Positions 40,540 to 52,193 are shown, counted from the stretch's first letter. The stretch: 64,000 nt of DNA from Thioalkalivibrio versutus (GCF_001999325.1 NZ_MVAR01000003.1:14377-78376), one strand, 5' to 3'. The notes: generated from the sequence alone by a model not told the origin. Numbers and translations are program-made.

Positions 40540-42456
40540 ATGCCCGCAATAACCCTCCCCGACGGCAGCCGCCGCGAGTTCGATCACCCGGTCACCGTGC
40601 TGGACGTGGCGAAGGACATCGGTCCCGGCCTGGCCAAGGCCACCCTGGCCGGCAAGGTCGATGGCGAACTGGTCGATGCCCGCCACGAGATCGACACAGA
40701 CGCCGCGCTGGCGATCGTGACCGACCGCGACCCGGAAGGGGTGGAGATCATCCGGCATTCGACCGCGCACCTGATGGCGCAGGCGGTCAAGCAGCTGTTT
40801 CCCGACGCGCAGGTGACCATCGGCCCGACCATCGAGAACGGCTTCTACTACGACTTCGCCTATGACCGCGGCTTTACGCCGGAGGATCTGGAGAAGATCG
40901 AGAAGCGCATGAAGGAACTGGCCAAGCAGGACCTGCCGGTGGAGCGCTCGCTGATGGATCGCGACGAGGCGGTGAAGTACTTCCGCGACATGGGCGAGGC
41001 GTACAAGGCCGAGATCATCGCGAGCATCCCGCAGGGCGAGAACATCTCGCTGTACAAGCAGGGCGACTTTGTCGATCTCTGCCGGGGCCCGCATATCCCG
41101 TCCACCGGCAAGCTGAAGGCCTTCAAGCTGACCAAGGTGGCCGGTGCCTACTGGCGCGGTGACTCCGACAACGAGATGCTGACGCGTATCTACGGTACCG
41201 CCTGGCCGAACAAGGATCAGCTGAAGGAGCATCTGGATCGGCTGAAGGAAGCCGAGCGCCGCGATCATCGCAAGATCGGTCAGGAGCTGGATCTGTTCTC
41301 GATCCAGGACGAGGCCGGTGGTGGCCTGGTGTTCTGGCACCCGAAGGGCGCGCGCATCCGCCGCGAGATCGAGAAGTACTGGTACGACATGCACGAGAAG
41401 GCCGGTTACGACTTCGTGGTCTCGCCGCATATCGCGAACCTGGAGCTGTGGAAGACCTCCGGCCACGCGGATTTCTACGCCGAGTCCATGTACGAGCCGA
41501 TGGAGGACGAACACCAGTCCTTCCAGCTCAAGCCGATGAACTGCCCGTTTCATGTGCTGATGTACAAGGACCGGCTGCATTCCTACCGCGACCTGCCGCT
41601 GCGCTGGGCGGAGATGGGCACGGTGTACCGCCGCGAGATGTCCGGTGCGCTGCACGGGCTGATGCGCGTGCGCGGCTTCACCCAGGACGATGCCCACATC
41701 TTCTGCCGCGAGGACCAGATCGAGGCCGAGGTCATGGGCGTGATCGATCTGACCCTCGAAGTCCTGCAGACCTTCGGCTTCGAGAAGTTCGACGTGAACC
41801 TGTCGACCAAGCCCGAGGATGCGGTCGGCTCGGATGAAATCTGGGAACACGCGACCGCTTCGCTGCGCTCGGCGATCGAGAAGAAGGGCCTGGATTATTC
41901 GGTGGACGAGGGCGGCGGTGCCTTCTACGGTCCGAAGATCGATATCAAGATCCACGATGCGATCGGCCGCGAATGGCAGTGCTCCACGGTACAGCTGGAC
42001 TTCAATCTGCCCGAGCGTTTCGACATGGAATACGTCGCCGAGGACAACGAGCGACGCCGTCCGATCATGATCCACCGCGCGCTGCTAGGCTCGGTGGAAC
42101 GCTTCTTCGGCGTGCTGATCGAACACTATGCCGGACACTTCCCGGCGTGGCTGGCCCCGGTGCAGGCCGAGGTGCTGACCATTACCGAAAGGCAGGATGA
42201 ATACGCCCGCGAGGTCACGAAGACACTGCGCGCGATGGGGTTCCGGGTCGAGGCCGACTTGAGAAACGAGAAGATCGGCTTTAAGATTCGCGAGCACACG
42301 CTCAAGCGCGTGCCGTACCTGCTGGTCCTTGGAGACAAGGAGATGGAAAATGGGCAGGTGGCGGTGCGTACGCGGAGTGGGGAAGACCTCGGCGTGATGC
42401 GCCTCGAGGACTTCGGCGAACGCCTCCGGGAGGAGGTCGGCAGTCGCCAACACTGA
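40540..42456 (+). CDS. thrS: Threonyl-tRNA synthetase
   Basis: 638 residues from the ATG at 40540 (GAAGGAG upstream). N-terminal TGS domain ([24 protein letters not shown]), editing domain with [15 protein letters not shown], class II core with motif 2 ([26 protein letters not shown]) and motif 3 ([19 protein letters not shown] region), C-terminal anticodon-binding domain. Charges tRNA-Thr. It begins the thrS-infC-rpmI-rplT-pheST-ihfA block, whose order is that of E. coli. A TATGCT at about 40449 may be part of its promoter. Confidence 0.97.
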   Translation: MPAITLPDGSRREFDHPVTVLDVAKDIGPGLAKATLAGKVDGELVDARHEIDTDAALAIVTDRDPEGVEIIRHSTAHLMAQAVKQLFPDAQVTIGPTIENGFYYDFAYDRGFTPEDLEKIEKRMKELAKQDLPVERSLMDRDEAVKYFRDMGEAYKAEIIASIPQGENISLYKQGDFVDLCRGPHIPSTGKLKAFKLTKVAGAYWRGDSDNEMLTRIYGTAWPNKDQLKEHLDRLKEAERRDHRKIGQELDLFSIQDEAGGGLVFWHPKGARIRREIEKYWYDMHEKAGYDFVVSPHIANLELWKTSGHADFYAESMYEPMEDEHQSFQLKPMNCPFHVLMYKDRLHSYRDLPLRWAEMGTVYRREMSGALHGLMRVRGFTQDDAHIFCREDQIEAEVMGVIDLTLEVLQTFGFEKFDVNLSTKPEDAVGSDEIWEHATASLRSAIEKKGLDYSVDEGGGAFYGPKIDIKIHDAIGREWQCSTVQLDFNLPERFDMEYVAEDNERRRPIMIHRALLGSVERFFGVLIEHYAGHFPAWLAPVQAEVLTITERQDEYAREVTKTLRAMGFRVEADLRNEKIGFKIREHTLKRVPYLLVLGDKEMENGQVAVRTRSGEDLGVMRLEDFGERLREEVGSRQH

Positions 42457-42478
42457 ACCCTGAACTGGAGAGAAGGCT

Positions 42479-42997
42479 ATTAGCGCAGCGAAAACGGTCC
42501 GCCTGAACGATCAGATCACGAGTCCGCAGATCCGACTGATCGACGCCGAAGGCGAGAATCGCGGTGTCTGCAGCACTGCAGAGGCCCTGGAAATGGCCCA
42601 GGAAGGTGGTCTGGACCTGGTCGAGATCTCGCCGAATGCCGAGCCGCCCGTGGCCCGGATCATGGATTACGGGAAGTTCAAGTTCGAGCAGGCGAAGAAG
42701 GCGCAGGAAGCCAAGAAGAAGCAGAAGCAGATCCAGATCAAGGAAGTGAAGTTTCGTCCGGGTACGGACGAGGGCGACTACAACGTCAAGCTTCGCAACC
42801 TGCGCCGCTTCATCGAGGCCGGTGACAAGGGCAAGGTGACCATCCGCTTCCGCGGGCGCGAGATGCGCCACCAGGAACTGGGTGGCGAGCTGCTCGACAA
42901 GGTCGAGAAAGACATGGCCGACATCGCGATCGTGGAACAGCGGCCGAAGATGGAAGGACGCCAGATGATCATGGTGCTGACGGGCAAGAAGAAGTAA
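42479..42997 (+). CDS. infC: Translation initiation factor IF-3
   Basis: 172 residues beginning at the non-standard codon ATT (42479), as in E. coli, where AUU makes infC self-repressing. The frame from ATT to the ATG at 42593 has no stop and encodes the conserved IF-3 N-terminus ([21 protein letters not shown] in part). The C domain has [23 protein letters not shown] and [15 protein letters not shown]-like segments. Preceded by AGAAGG and 22 nt after thrS. Confidence 0.96.
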   Translation: MSAAKTVRLNDQITSPQIRLIDAEGENRGVCSTAEALEMAQEGGLDLVEISPNAEPPVARIMDYGKFKFEQAKKAQEAKKKQKQIQIKEVKFRPGTDEGDYNVKLRNLRRFIEAGDKGKVTIRFRGREMRHQELGGELLDKVEKDMADIAIVEQRPKMEGRQMIMVLTGKKK

Positions 42998-43015
42998 GTC
43001 CGTCAGACGACAAGG

Positions 43016-43049
43016 GCGATCGGGTTTCCGCATACCCGCATCGCTTTTT
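43016..43049 (+). terminator. Hairpin and T-run between infC and rpmI
   Basis: GCGATCGGGT pairs with ACCCGCATCGC (one bulge) over an 8-nt loop, then TTTTT. In the rpmI leader such a structure could be a partial terminator or the L20 autoregulatory element; E. coli rpmI-rplT is repressed by L20. Confidence 0.6.
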
Positions 43050-43099
43050 CATAAACGGTCGGCCCGCAGTGGGTACGGCCCAAAATGCCGGAGAGAGTA

Positions 43100-43297
43100 A
43101 TGCCGAAGATCAAGACCAATCGGGGTGCGGCCAAGCGCTTCACCCGTACCGGGTCGGGGAAGTTCAAGCGGTTCCAGTCGCACCGCAGCCACATCCTGAC
43201 CAAGAAGCCTACCAAGCGTAAGCGTCACCTGCGCAGTCCGGCGATGGTGCACGAGTCGGATGCCCCGGCCGTGCGCAAGCTGCTGCCGTACCGTTGA
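43100..43297 (+). CDS. rpmI: 50S ribosomal protein L35
   Basis: 65 residues from the ATG at 43100 ([14 protein letters not shown]), a few codons inside the longer ORF; GAGAG lies upstream. Basic, with the L35 signature [12 protein letters not shown]-like [19 protein letters not shown] and the conserved end PYR. Followed 20 nt later by rplT. Confidence 0.97.
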   Translation: MPKIKTNRGAAKRFTRTGSGKFKRFQSHRSHILTKKPTKRKRHLRSPAMVHESDAPAVRKLLPYR

Positions 43298-43317
43298 ACT
43301 GACCGAGGAATCGAGAC

Positions 43318-43677
43318 ATGCCACGAGTCAAGCGCGGTGTAACCGCTCACGCCCGTCACAAGAAAGTCCTGAAGCAAGCCAAGGGCTACTACGGCGCCCG
43401 GAAGAACGTCTTCCGCGTTGCCAACCAGGCCGTCATCAAGGCCGGTCAGTATGCCTACCGTGACCGTCGCCAGAAGAAGCGTCAGTTCCGGTCGCTGTGG
43501 ATCGTCCGCATCAATGCGGCGGCCCGTCAGTTCGATCTCTCCTACAGCCGTTTGATGAACGGTTTGAACAAGGCCGAGATCGATATCGACCGCAAGACCC
43601 TGGCCGATCTGGCCGTGCACGACCTGACCGCGTTCGGCAAGATCGCGGAGAAGGCCAAGGCTGCACTGCCGGCCTGA
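43318..43677 (+). CDS. rplT: 50S ribosomal protein L20
   Basis: 119 residues, the usual L20 length: [20 protein letters not shown] start, [29 protein letters not shown] cut here. Binds 23S rRNA early in assembly and autoregulates rpmI-rplT in E. coli. Followed by a terminator-like hairpin at 43731-43757 before pheS. Confidence 0.97.
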   Translation: MPRVKRGVTAHARHKKVLKQAKGYYGARKNVFRVANQAVIKAGQYAYRDRRQKKRQFRSLWIVRINAAARQFDLSYSRLMNGLNKAEIDIDRKTLADLAVHDLTAFGKIAEKAKAALPA

Positions 43678-44894
<1,217 letters not shown>

Positions 44895-44895
<1 letters not shown>

Positions 44896-47255
44896 TGCGT
44901 ATCAGTGTGCAGTGGCTGCAGGAATGGCTGCAGATCGACGAGACCCCGGAACAACTGGGCCATCGCCTGACCATGGCGGGTCTGGAACTGGATGCGATGG
45001 AAGCGGCGGCGCCCGCGTTCAGTGGGGTGCGGGTGGGCCATGTGGTGGCAGTCGATCCGCACCCGGACGCGGATCGCCTGCGCGTGTGCCGGGTCGAGGC
45101 CGGAGAGACGGAGCCGCTGATCATCGTCTGTGGCGCGCCCAACGTGCATGAAGGCATGCGGGCGCCGGTGGCGGTGATCGGTGCGGTATTGCCCGGCGAT
45201 TTCCGTATCAAGCGCTCCAAGCTGCGCGGCGTGGCTTCCGAGGGCATGCTCTGCTCCGCTCGCGAGCTTGGCCTGGCGGATGATGCCGAAGGCCTGATGT
45301 CGCTGCCGACGACGTTGGAGGCCGGCCAGGACCTGCGTGAGGCGCTGGGGCTGGACGACACCATCCTGGAAGTGGACCTGACGCCGAACCGGGCCGATTG
45401 CCTGGGCATGCGCGGGATTGCGCGGGAGTGCTCGGCATTGCTGGACCGGCCGCTGCATGCCCCGGCGATGCCGGGCGTGGACGTCGCCAGCGATGCCCGG
45501 GTGAGCGTCGTCATCGAGAATCCGGAGGCCTGCCCCTTGTATGCCGCACGGGTGCTGGAGGGCCTGGACGCCAAGGCCGCGACGCCGCTGTGGATGACCG
45601 AACGCCTGCGCCGTGCCGGGGTGCGCCCGCTGAGCGCGATCGTGGATGTGACCAATTACGTGATGCTGGAACTGGGCCAGCCACTGCATGCCTTTGATGC
45701 CGATCGCACGGGCGCCCCGATCCAGGTGCGCCAGGGCAAACAGGGGGAAACTCTGACGCTGCTCGGAGGCGACCAGACGGTGAAATTGTCGCCGCAGGAT
45801 CTGGTCATTGCGGGTGATGACGGCCCCCTGGCGCTGGCCGGAGTGATGGGCGGCGCCGCCAGCGCGGTCGATGCCAGCACCACCCGCGTGATCCTCGAAT
45901 GTGCGCATTTCGCACCGCGCGCCCTGGCCGGTCGGGCGCGGGCCCACGGCCTGCATACCGATGCCTCCCACCGTTTCGAGCGGGGTGTCGACCCGACCCT
46001 GGTCCCGCAGGCGATGGAACGCGCGACCCAGCTGCTGCTGGAACTCTGCGGCGGGCAGTGTGGCCCGGTCGAGCAAGTGGGCGCGACGCCGGCCTCCCAT
46101 GCGGAACAGGCGATCGTCCTGCGCCCGGATCGTGTCCAGCGCTTGCTCGGGGTGACCCTAGAGGCTTCCGAGGTCGAGCGGATCCTGGAGGCACTGGACT
46201 GCCGCATCGAGACAAGCGAGAGCGGCTGGTCGGTACGCGCGCCGCGGGCCCGATTCGACCTCGAACGCGAGGAGGATCTGATCGAAGAGCTGGCCCGGGT
46301 GCACGGCTATGACGCCCTGCCGCAGACACTCCCGAAGCCGGTTGCGCCGGTGACGCCGGAGTCGGGTCTGCGGTCACTGCGCAACGGGCTTGCCCGCCAG
46401 GGCTTCCATGAGGTGATCAGCTTCAGTTTTATCGCTCGCGAGGCCGCCAGTGCGTTCTACCCGGACGTGGAGCCCCTGGCGCTGGCGAATCCCATTTCGT
46501 CCGATCTGGCGGTGATGCGCCCGGGACTGTGGTCCGGGTTGGTGACCACTGCCGCCTACAACCAGGCGCGCCAGCAATCGGACCTGCGCCTGTTCGAGCA
46601 TGGCCTGCGCTTTGTTCCGGATGCGTCCGGTCTGCGGCAGGAGCCGCGACTGGCCGGCCTGCTTGGTGGGAGGGTGGCTCCGGAAGCCTGGGAAGGCGAG
46701 GCGAAGAAGGTCGATTTCTTCGACGCCAAGGGCACCGTGGAAGGCCTGTGCGAACGCGTCGCCGGCGCGCTCGGCTTTCGCGCAGAACGTCATCCGGCGC
46801 TGCATGACGGGCAATCCGCACGGGTACTGGTCGACGGGCAGCCGATCGGCTGGGTCGGGCGCCTGCACCCGGCGTTGTGCGAGCGCTTCGACGTGGAGCC
46901 GGTCTACCTGTTCGATCTGGACGCGACTGCCGTGGTGCAAGCCCCGGTGGCGCAGTTCTCGCCGTTGTCGCCGTACCCGTCCATCCGTCGGGATCTGGCG
47001 CTGGTGGTGGCCGAGTCGGTGGCGGCGGGCGATGTGCTGGCGGCCATCGACGAGCTTGGCCTGGAGATCCTTCAGGATGTTCGCCTGTTCGATGTGTACC
47101 AGGGCAAAGGCTTGAATCCGGACGAAAAAAGCCTGGCTTTGGGCTTGATTTTACGGGCTTTTGATCGCACCCTAGGCGAACAGGACGTGGCTGGCGTCAC
47201 CGACGCGGTGGTGCAGCATCTCCAGGCCCGGTTCAACGCAACCTTGAGACAATAG
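44895..47255 (+). CDS. pheT: Phenylalanyl-tRNA synthetase beta subunit
   Basis: 786 residues, overlapping the pheS stop by 1 nt (TAATG). Domains in order: N-terminal B1 and tRNA-binding EMAP-like domain (FSGVRVGHVVAVDPHPDADRL), B3/B4 editing region (ILEVDLTPNRADCLGM), B5, the inactive class II-like core and a C-terminal ferredoxin-like anticodon-binding domain (FSPLSPYPSIRRDLALVV). Editing domain hydrolyses mischarged Tyr-tRNA-Phe. Ends 3 nt before ihfA. Confidence 0.97.
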
Positions 47256-47258
47256 CCG

Positions 47259-47558
47259 ATGGCAGCTGTAACCAAGGCGGATCTCGCCGCCGCGCTAAAC
47301 GAGGAACTGGGTCTCAACAAGCGCGAGGCCAAGGAATTCGTCGAGATGTTCTTCGAGGAGATGCGGCAGTCGCTGGAGACCGGCGAGGGCGTGAAGCTTT
47401 CCGGGTTCGGGAATTTCATCCTGCGCGACAAGAACCAGCGGCCAGGGCGCAATCCGAAGACGGGCGAAGAGATTCCGGTCTCCGCGCGTCGTGTGGTGAC
47501 CTTCCGGCCGGGACAGAAACTGCGCGAGCGGGTAGAGAGCTATGCTGGAGGCGAGTAA
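47259..47558 (+). CDS. ihfA: Integration host factor alpha subunit
   Basis: 99 residues, the IhfA length. HU/IHF fold with [24 protein letters not shown], the DNA-intercalating arm [20 protein letters not shown] (Pro at its tip) and [11 protein letters not shown]. Bends DNA and assists sigma54 activation; several sigma54-type promoters in this window could use it. Overlaps the next gene by 17 nt. Confidence 0.97.
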   Translation: MAAVTKADLAAALNEELGLNKREAKEFVEMFFEEMRQSLETGEGVKLSGFGNFILRDKNQRPGRNPKTGEEIPVSARRVVTFRPGQKLRERVESYAGGE

Positions 47559-47898
47559 CCACCAGGAACTGCCCGCCATCCCGGGCAAGCGCTACTTCAC
47601 CATCGGCGAAGTCGCGGAGCTGTGCCAAGTCAAGCCGCATGTGCTGCGGTACTGGGAGCAGGAATTCCCGATGCTGGAGCCGGTCAAGCGGCGCGGCAAC
47701 CGCCGCTACTACCAGCGTCAGGACGTGATCCTGATCCGTCAGATTCGCGCATTGCTGTACGAAGAGGGCTACACCATCAATGGTGCCCGTCAGAAGCTCT
47801 CCGGCGACGAGGCCAAGGGTGATCGTCAGCAGGCCCAGCAGATCATCCAAGACACCATCTCCGAGCTCGAGTCGGTTCTGCGCGTTCTGCGCGCCTGA
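47542..47898 (+). CDS. MerR-family transcriptional regulator
   Basis: 118 residues. The MerR winged helix is at the N-terminus ([24 protein letters not shown], cut) with the wing [30 protein letters not shown], then a short coiled coil. No C-terminal sensor domain or metal-binding cysteines, so it is a minimal MerR member of the type regularly found directly after ihfA in gammaproteobacteria. Target unknown. It starts within ihfA and so is translationally coupled to it. Confidence 0.93.
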   Translation: MLEASNHQELPAIPGKRYFTIGEVAELCQVKPHVLRYWEQEFPMLEPVKRRGNRRYYQRQDVILIRQIRALLYEEGYTINGARQKLSGDEAKGDRQQAQQIIQDTISELESVLRVLRA

Positions 47899-47925
47899 GG
47901 CTCCCTAGGGGACGCCCAGACGTCG

Positions 47926-48040
47926 TATTGATGCGATTCGCTGCGCTCGTCGCATCCTGCGGTGTCCTTCTGAACCCAACTCCAGTTCGAAATTTCCGCT
48001 CTGTAGGATGCGACGAGCGCAGCGAGTCGCATCAATGCGC
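47926..48040. repeat. Inverted pair of GTAGGATGCG-type repeats
   Basis: The left arm TTGATGCGATTCGCTGCGCT followed by CGTCGCATCCTGC mirrors the right arm TGTAGGATGCGACGAGCGCA followed by GCGAGTCGCATCAATG. The loop is about 45 nt. It fills the gap between the MerR gene and tRNA-Pro and matches the single arm at 31053-31100. Confidence 0.8.
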
Positions 48041-48140
48041 CATTCTCGGTGTACGTGACACGAATGGTCTGCACGGATCTCGCTGCAATGGCTGGCCGAC
48101 GCTTTCGTGAAGGCGGGGAATCGGATATAGTTCGCGGCTT

Positions 48141-48217
48141 CGGGGCGTGGCGCAGTCTGGTAGCGCATCTGCATGGGGTGCAGAGGGTCGCAGGTTCAAA
48201 TCCTGCCGTCCCGACCA
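48141..48217 (+). tRNA. tRNA-Pro (anticodon GGG)
   Basis: 77-nt cloverleaf with encoded CCA. Acceptor CGGGGCG/CGTCCCG (one G-U), anticodon stem TCTGC/GCAGA with loop ATGGGGT giving anticodon GGG (codon CCC/CCU), T loop TTCAAAT. Confidence 0.94.
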
Positions 48218-48230
48218 AACAGGAACGATC

Positions 48231-48259
48231 AAAAAAGGCCGCTTCAAGCGGCCTTTTTT
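48231..48259 (+). terminator. Rho-independent terminator after tRNA-Pro
   Basis: AAAAAAGGCCGCTT-CAAGCGGCCTTTTTT: 10-bp stem flanked by A and T tracts, possibly bidirectional with respect to ycgR. Confidence 0.9.
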
Positions 48260-48300
48260 GTGTTCGGGGTTGCAGGTTGCGGCGTCGCCTGGGCTCAGGC

Positions 48301-49017
48301 TCAATCCATCGAGCGGCGGCGTGCCTCGCGCTGGTAATGGAGCAGGGCGATGTTGGTCTGGCGTTCCATCCACTGGGTCATGCCGACGATCTCGAAGCCC
48401 GCAAACTCGAAGCCATCACGTGTGCTGCGGCGACGGTTGGCCAGACGCAGGTTCCCGGAAAGGCGTTCCCTGACATCGGGGAGCAAGAGGTTCTCGAAGG
48501 CCAGGTTCGCCTGCTCCTCAAGCGCATCCAGGAGGGTGGTGGGCAGCTCGATGCACATGCCCTGGGCAGAGAGGTCGGCAACCTCGCCGATCACGGGATC
48601 CCTCCAGGCCTTCGCATGGAGTTCGATCTGAGGGCGCTGTGCCATCGGAATGTGCACGCGGAATGTTTCGCGGCGTTGCAGGTAGTGCAAAGTCTCCGGA
48701 TAGGTGCAGACGTAGAGCGCGCCTTTTTGCTCCTGCTCGATGCGTGTTACATGCGTGCCGAATCGCACTGCGACCCCGCGCAGCGCCGCGAATACGCGCA
48801 AGTCCATGCCGGCACGGACCTGCTGGTGCGCCCGAGGCGGGGTCAGCTCGTCGAGAAAGAGTTCCTTGGCGGCTGGGTCCAGACGGACCAGGGCCGAGGT
48901 GTACAGGGGGCCGTCGGTATCCACGCGAACGCTCACGACGGTGAGCTTGTGGTCGAGGTCCTTGAGGATGCCGGCAATCCGGTCCGGCTTGTCGACGGTA
49001 TAGTCGGTGTCGTCCAT
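48301..49017 (-). CDS. ycgR: YcgR-like flagellar brake protein (PilZ domain)
   Basis: 238 residues. N-terminal YcgR domain (about 10-115) and C-terminal PilZ domain with the cyclic-di-GMP motifs QRRETFR (RxxxR, near 113) and ADLSAQGM (D/NxSxxG). On binding cyclic di-GMP it interacts with the flagellar motor and slows swimming. Last gene of the flgA-flgM-flgN-ycgR minus-strand cluster; the GGDEF/EAL protein at 11700-14165 is a possible upstream signal source. Confidence 0.9.
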   Translation of the reverse strand: MDDTDYTVDKPDRIAGILKDLDHKLTVVSVRVDTDGPLYTSALVRLDPAAKELFLDELTPPRAHQQVRAGMDLRVFAALRGVAVRFGTHVTRIEQEQKGALYVCTYPETLHYLQRRETFRVHIPMAQRPQIELHAKAWRDPVIGEVADLSAQGMCIELPTTLLDALEEQANLAFENLLLPDVRERLSGNLRLANRRRSTRDGFEFAGFEIVGMTQWMERQTNIALLHYQREARRRSMD

Positions 49018-49099
49018 GCGTCCGAAGTGTTAGGAAAGTGTGAGGACGCAAGGTACTGGTGGATGCCGCGAAAAGCCAGCCTCCACCAGGACCGGGCTC

Positions 49100-49585
49100 T
49101 CAGGCCTGGGTGATCTGGCGTCCGCCGCGGCTTCCGGGGCGGGCGCGGCCATAGGGGTCGTAGGTGGCCGCGGGGCCGGTTTCCTCGCCGCGGAGGATCT
49201 GCATGGAGAGTTCCACGCGCTGGCGGTCACGGTCGATCAGGCGCGCATTGCCCTGATTCAGAGTGTCGCAGCGTTCGATGGACTGGCGCAGGGCTTGCCA
49301 CAGGTCGTTCAGTACGACGCCATCGTCCATCTTCGAGAACAGGCGCGCGACGCCCTCGGGGCTGAAGGCCTCGCCGGCGGCCTCGACCAGGCCTTGCTGG
49401 TTGCGGGTCTCGGTTTCCAGCTCATGCAGCAGGGTCTGCTTGCCGGTCACCACGTCCTGCAGCGTATCGGGTTGGCGCGCTTCGACTGCGCGCGTCTCCT
49501 GTAGCAGGCTCTCTTCCAGCTGATGAGCCAGCCGGATTGAGGTCTCGAGCGAGCGTTGCAGTTTGTGGTGCGCGTCGGCATTCAT
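49100..49585 (-). CDS. flgN: Flagellar export chaperone FlgN
   Basis: 161 residues, mainly alpha-helical with a coiled coil (LETSIRLAHQLEESLLQETRAVEAR, cut) and a glycine/arginine-rich C-terminus (YGRARPGSRGGRQITQA). FlgN binds the hook-junction proteins FlgK and FlgL before export. 15 nt downstream of flgM, the usual pair. Confidence 0.9.
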   Translation of the reverse strand: MNADAHHKLQRSLETSIRLAHQLEESLLQETRAVEARQPDTLQDVVTGKQTLLHELETETRNQQGLVEAAGEAFSPEGVARLFSKMDDGVVLNDLWQALRQSIERCDTLNQGNARLIDRDRQRVELSMQILRGEETGPAATYDPYGRARPGSRGGRQITQA

Positions 49586-49600
49586 GGGCGATAGACCGGG

Positions 49601-49915
49601 TTAGCGCAGCAGGCTTTCGAGGTCGATCATGCGATCGGCCAGCTGCTGGTTGTCCACCGGATAATTGCCGCTGGAGATCGCCTCGCGCAGTTCGGCAACG
49701 CGGGCGGCGTCGAAGGGTGCGGTGTCACCCGCGCCGGCCGCGGCATTCATCGCCTGGGCGGCCCCGGTGAGCGTGACCGAATCATTGTTTGGCGCCGATG
49801 CGTTACCGGAGGCCGGGGCACGGCTCGCCGTGTTGCCGGACTCGTCGCGACCCTTTACCCCGGGATTCTGGCTGTCGGGGCGCAGGCTGTTCGTGTTGAG
49901 GCCCTTGATATCCAT
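49601..49915 (-). CDS. flgM: Anti-sigma28 factor FlgM
   Basis: 104 residues, starting MDIKGLNTNSLRPD, with a disordered Ser/Ala/Asn-rich middle and the FlgM C-terminal helices (FDAARVAELREAISSGNYPVD and QQLADRMIDLESLL). Holds sigma28 (FliA) inactive until the hook is complete, then is exported. Its own gene has a sigma28-type promoter, giving feedback. Confidence 0.92.
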   Translation of the reverse strand: MDIKGLNTNSLRPDSQNPGVKGRDESGNTASRAPASGNASAPNNDSVTLTGAAQAMNAAAGAGDTAPFDAARVAELREAISSGNYPVDNQQLADRMIDLESLLR

Positions 49916-49950
49916 GATGCCTTCCTGTCGTTGTAACTGTGCTGCAATTG

Positions 49951-49977
49951 TTTACGGCCAGCGGTGCTGAAACTGTA
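49951..49977 (-). promoter_or_regulatory. Sigma28 promoter of flgM
   Basis: Minus strand TACAGTTT (49977-49970), 11 nt, GCCGTAAA (49958-49951). Consensus is TAAAGTTT-N11-GCCGATAA. It lies 36 nt before the flgM start, and the flgA promoter upstream gives a second way into flgM. Confidence 0.8.
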
Positions 49978-50054
49978 GGCCTCGGGGGCGGAAAAGTGTA
50001 ACGGGCTTCACAGTCCGCTTCGAAAATCATCGGCGTGCCTGGTGTGGCGAGGCC

Positions 50055-50921
50055 TCAAAGCGCTACCCGGATGTGGCCGGAGGCCTGGATTTCGCCTTCG
50101 ACGACGCGCCCGGAGGATGCGTTCTTGACGCGGATTCGCTCGCCGAGCGTCCCGTTCTCCAGCGCTTCGCCCTGCATGCGGATGGCGATGGAGCCGTTCT
50201 CTGCCAGGATGGTAACCCGCTGGCCGCGACTGATGATCTCGCGCGGGCTCACGTGCTGGGTGCCGATGATCTGACCCGGGCGGATGCTGCGGCGGGTCTG
50301 TTGGCCGATCAGGGCATTCTTTTCCTCATGATAACTGCCGGCATGGCGCGAGGTCTCGATTCGCTGGAAACGCAGGTCGCCCGCCGAGAGGGTGTGCTGG
50401 CGCGGCAGGGTGCGGTTCGCAACCAGCACTTCGGCGTACCGTTCGACGGTTGCCGGCACGTATAACTGCCAGGTCACCGGGCCGGCACACTGGATATGGA
50501 CAGCGGTGTTGCCGTCACGCCGCCCGCCGGGTGGGAAACGCGCTTCCAGGCCGTCCGTGCAGGGGACGAGGCGCAGACGCTTGTCGAGCTGGCCAATCTC
50601 GATGGAAACATCCTCCTCGCTATCGGTAACGCCCAGTTCCTGAATCAGGAACTGCTCGGCGGCGTGACGGATGTCGTCAACCGGGTGCACTTCGGCCCGG
50701 ACGCTGGTAGACAGCAGCACCAGGGTGAACAAGAGGGCGACTCCGGCAAGGAGACGCGGAAGGGTTCGCACGTTTGCGCTCGAGTCGATTGCGCTCGCTG
50801 GCGAGGCACCGGACCGGCCGCCTTTTTCCGGAACGAAGAGGGCCCCAACGCGAACGAGCGAACGGATCAGCGTCTCCCTGGAAGCGGAAGAAAATTCTGA
50901 AATGTGTCGGCGCTGGTTCAT
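50055..50921 (-). CDS. flgA: Flagellar P-ring assembly chaperone FlgA
   Basis: Up to 288 residues. The SAF-type domain covers the C-terminal half (AGDLRFQRIETSRHAG, RRSIRPGQII and VTILAENGSIAIRMQGEAL, each partly shown). The annotated start gives about 55 residues before a signal peptide (LLAGVALLFTLVLLSTSVRA), longer than usual; an in-frame GTG at 50771 would give a 238-residue protein beginning with it. FlgA helps FlgI polymerise in the periplasm. The minus-strand sigma54 promoter at 51071-51055 precedes it. Confidence 0.9.
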   Translation of the reverse strand: MNQRRHISEFSSASRETLIRSLVRVGALFVPEKGGRSGASPASAIDSSANVRTLPRLLAGVALLFTLVLLSTSVRAEVHPVDDIRHAAEQFLIQELGVTDSEEDVSIEIGQLDKRLRLVPCTDGLEARFPPGGRRDGNTAVHIQCAGPVTWQLYVPATVERYAEVLVANRTLPRQHTLSAGDLRFQRIETSRHAGSYHEEKNALIGQQTRRSIRPGQIIGTQHVSPREIISRGQRVTILAENGSIAIRMQGEALENGTLGERIRVKNASSGRVVEGEIQASGHIRVAL

Positions 50922-51254
50922 GTTGCGGTCCTGTTTGGTCCTGTCCTGCGCAGCCAGGTCGGTGCGGGCGTCGGACTGTGCGCGAATGGCTCGGGTTTGA
51001 CGGATCTTGCGTCGTTGTCGAGCGAATCGCGTGCGGTTTCAGTACGCAAAAACATGCAGATGTCGTGCCAATGACTGATCATCCGGCGCCACGCGTGCAT
51101 TCAAGGCCCGTCGCGGGCGGCCGTTATCACCATGAGGCAGCGCCAGCAGGCGCATGCGCGCGAATGCAAATGACAGGCCGGGGTTGCGCGGTGCACACTT
51201 GGCCTTTGAGGCCTGTCCGGTGCCTAGAGCAATCGGGGCAAGGAGAGCGGCACG
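50922..51254. other. flgA-cheV divergent intergenic region
   Basis: Contains the sigma54 promoter for flgA at 51055-51071. For cheV, AAGGAGAG precedes the ATG; I find no convincing promoter in the remaining sequence, and no gene. Confidence 0.6.
51055..51071 (-). promoter_or_regulatory. Sigma54 promoter of flgA
   Basis: Minus strand TTGGCACGACATCTGCA (51071-51055) matches TTGGCACG-N4-TTGCA with one difference and 12-nt GG-GC spacing. Predicted start near 51043, about 120 nt before the flgA ATG. Confidence 0.8.
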
Positions 51255-52193
51255 ATGAGTCAATTCATTGACGATGTGAATCAGCGAACCCAGTTGGTGG
51301 GGCAGAACCGCATGGAGCTGCTGCTGTTCCATCTGGGCGGGTCGCAGACCTTCGGGATCAATGTCTTCAAGGTCCGCGAGGTGATTCCGTCGCCACCGCT
51401 GCGTCAGATTCCCGGCTCCATGAGCGTGGTGCGCGGGGTGGCGTCGCTGCGTGGCGGTACCGTGCCGATCATTGACCTGGCGCGAGCGATGGGCCTGCGT
51501 GGCGCCGTCGGGGCGGTCGACAACGGGGAGCAGAAAGTGGTGGTCACCGAGTTCAATCGTTCGGTGCAGGGCTTCTGGGTGTCGGCGGTGGATCGCATCG
51601 TCAACGTGAACTGGCAGGATGTGAAATCGCCCCCGCGCGGAACCGGGCGCGAATCCTTCCTCGTGGCCGTCACGGAGATCGACAACAAGCTGGTCGAGAT
51701 CATCGACGTCGAACGGGTGCTCTCCATCGTCAATCCGCTGCCCAGCGAGGTCTCGCCATCCATCCGCGAGAACGCCCGCGAGGCCAGCGGGCGCAAGGTC
51801 GTGATCGTCGATGACTCGGTGGTGGCGCGCAAGCAGATCGAGGGCGCGATCAAGGGCCTCGGTTTCGAATACGACGTCTTCAAGGATGGCCAGGAGGCAC
51901 TGGATTTCCTTGAACAGAAGGCCGCGGAAGGGCCGGTGGGTGACCAGATCGAGATGGTGATCTCGGATATCGAGATGCCACGCATGGACGGCTACACCCT
52001 GACCGCGCGCATCCGGGACAACACCGCGCTGAAGGACCTGAAGGTGCTGCTGCACTCCTCGCTGAGCGGTGAGTTCAATACCGACATGGTCAAGCGCGCG
52101 GGCGCGGATGCCTTTCTCTCCAAGTTCAATCCCGATGAGCTGGCCAATGCCGTACTGGATCAGACCGGGCGCGAGAGTCAGCAGGCCGAATGA
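51255..52193 (+). CDS. cheV: Chemotaxis protein CheV
   Basis: 312 residues: an N-terminal CheW-like domain (LLLFHLGGSQTFGINVFKVREVI, cut, and GVASLRGGTVPIIDL) and a C-terminal receiver (VVIVDDSVVARKQIEGAIKG, phosphoacceptor in MVISDIEMPRMDGY, LLHSSLSG, SKF lysine). CheV couples receptors to CheA and acts as a phosphate sink or adaptor. cheV-cheR directly before flgB is the common gammaproteobacterial arrangement. Confidence 0.94.
   Translation: MSQFIDDVNQRTQLVGQNRMELLLFHLGGSQTFGINVFKVREVIPSPPLRQIPGSMSVVRGVASLRGGTVPIIDLARAMGLRGAVGAVDNGEQKVVVTEFNRSVQGFWVSAVDRIVNVNWQDVKSPPRGTGRESFLVAVTEIDNKLVEIIDVERVLSIVNPLPSEVSPSIRENAREASGRKVVIVDDSVVARKQIEGAIKGLGFEYDVFKDGQEALDFLEQKAAEGPVGDQIEMVISDIEMPRMDGYTLTARIRDNTALKDLKVLLHSSLSGEFNTDMVKRAGADAFLSKFNPDELANAVLDQTGRESQQAE

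Noticed and set aside
39037-42075. 1012-codon minus-strand ORF opposite the MBL gene and thrS
   Set aside because: Complement of certain genes, no recognisable domain, typical GC shadow.
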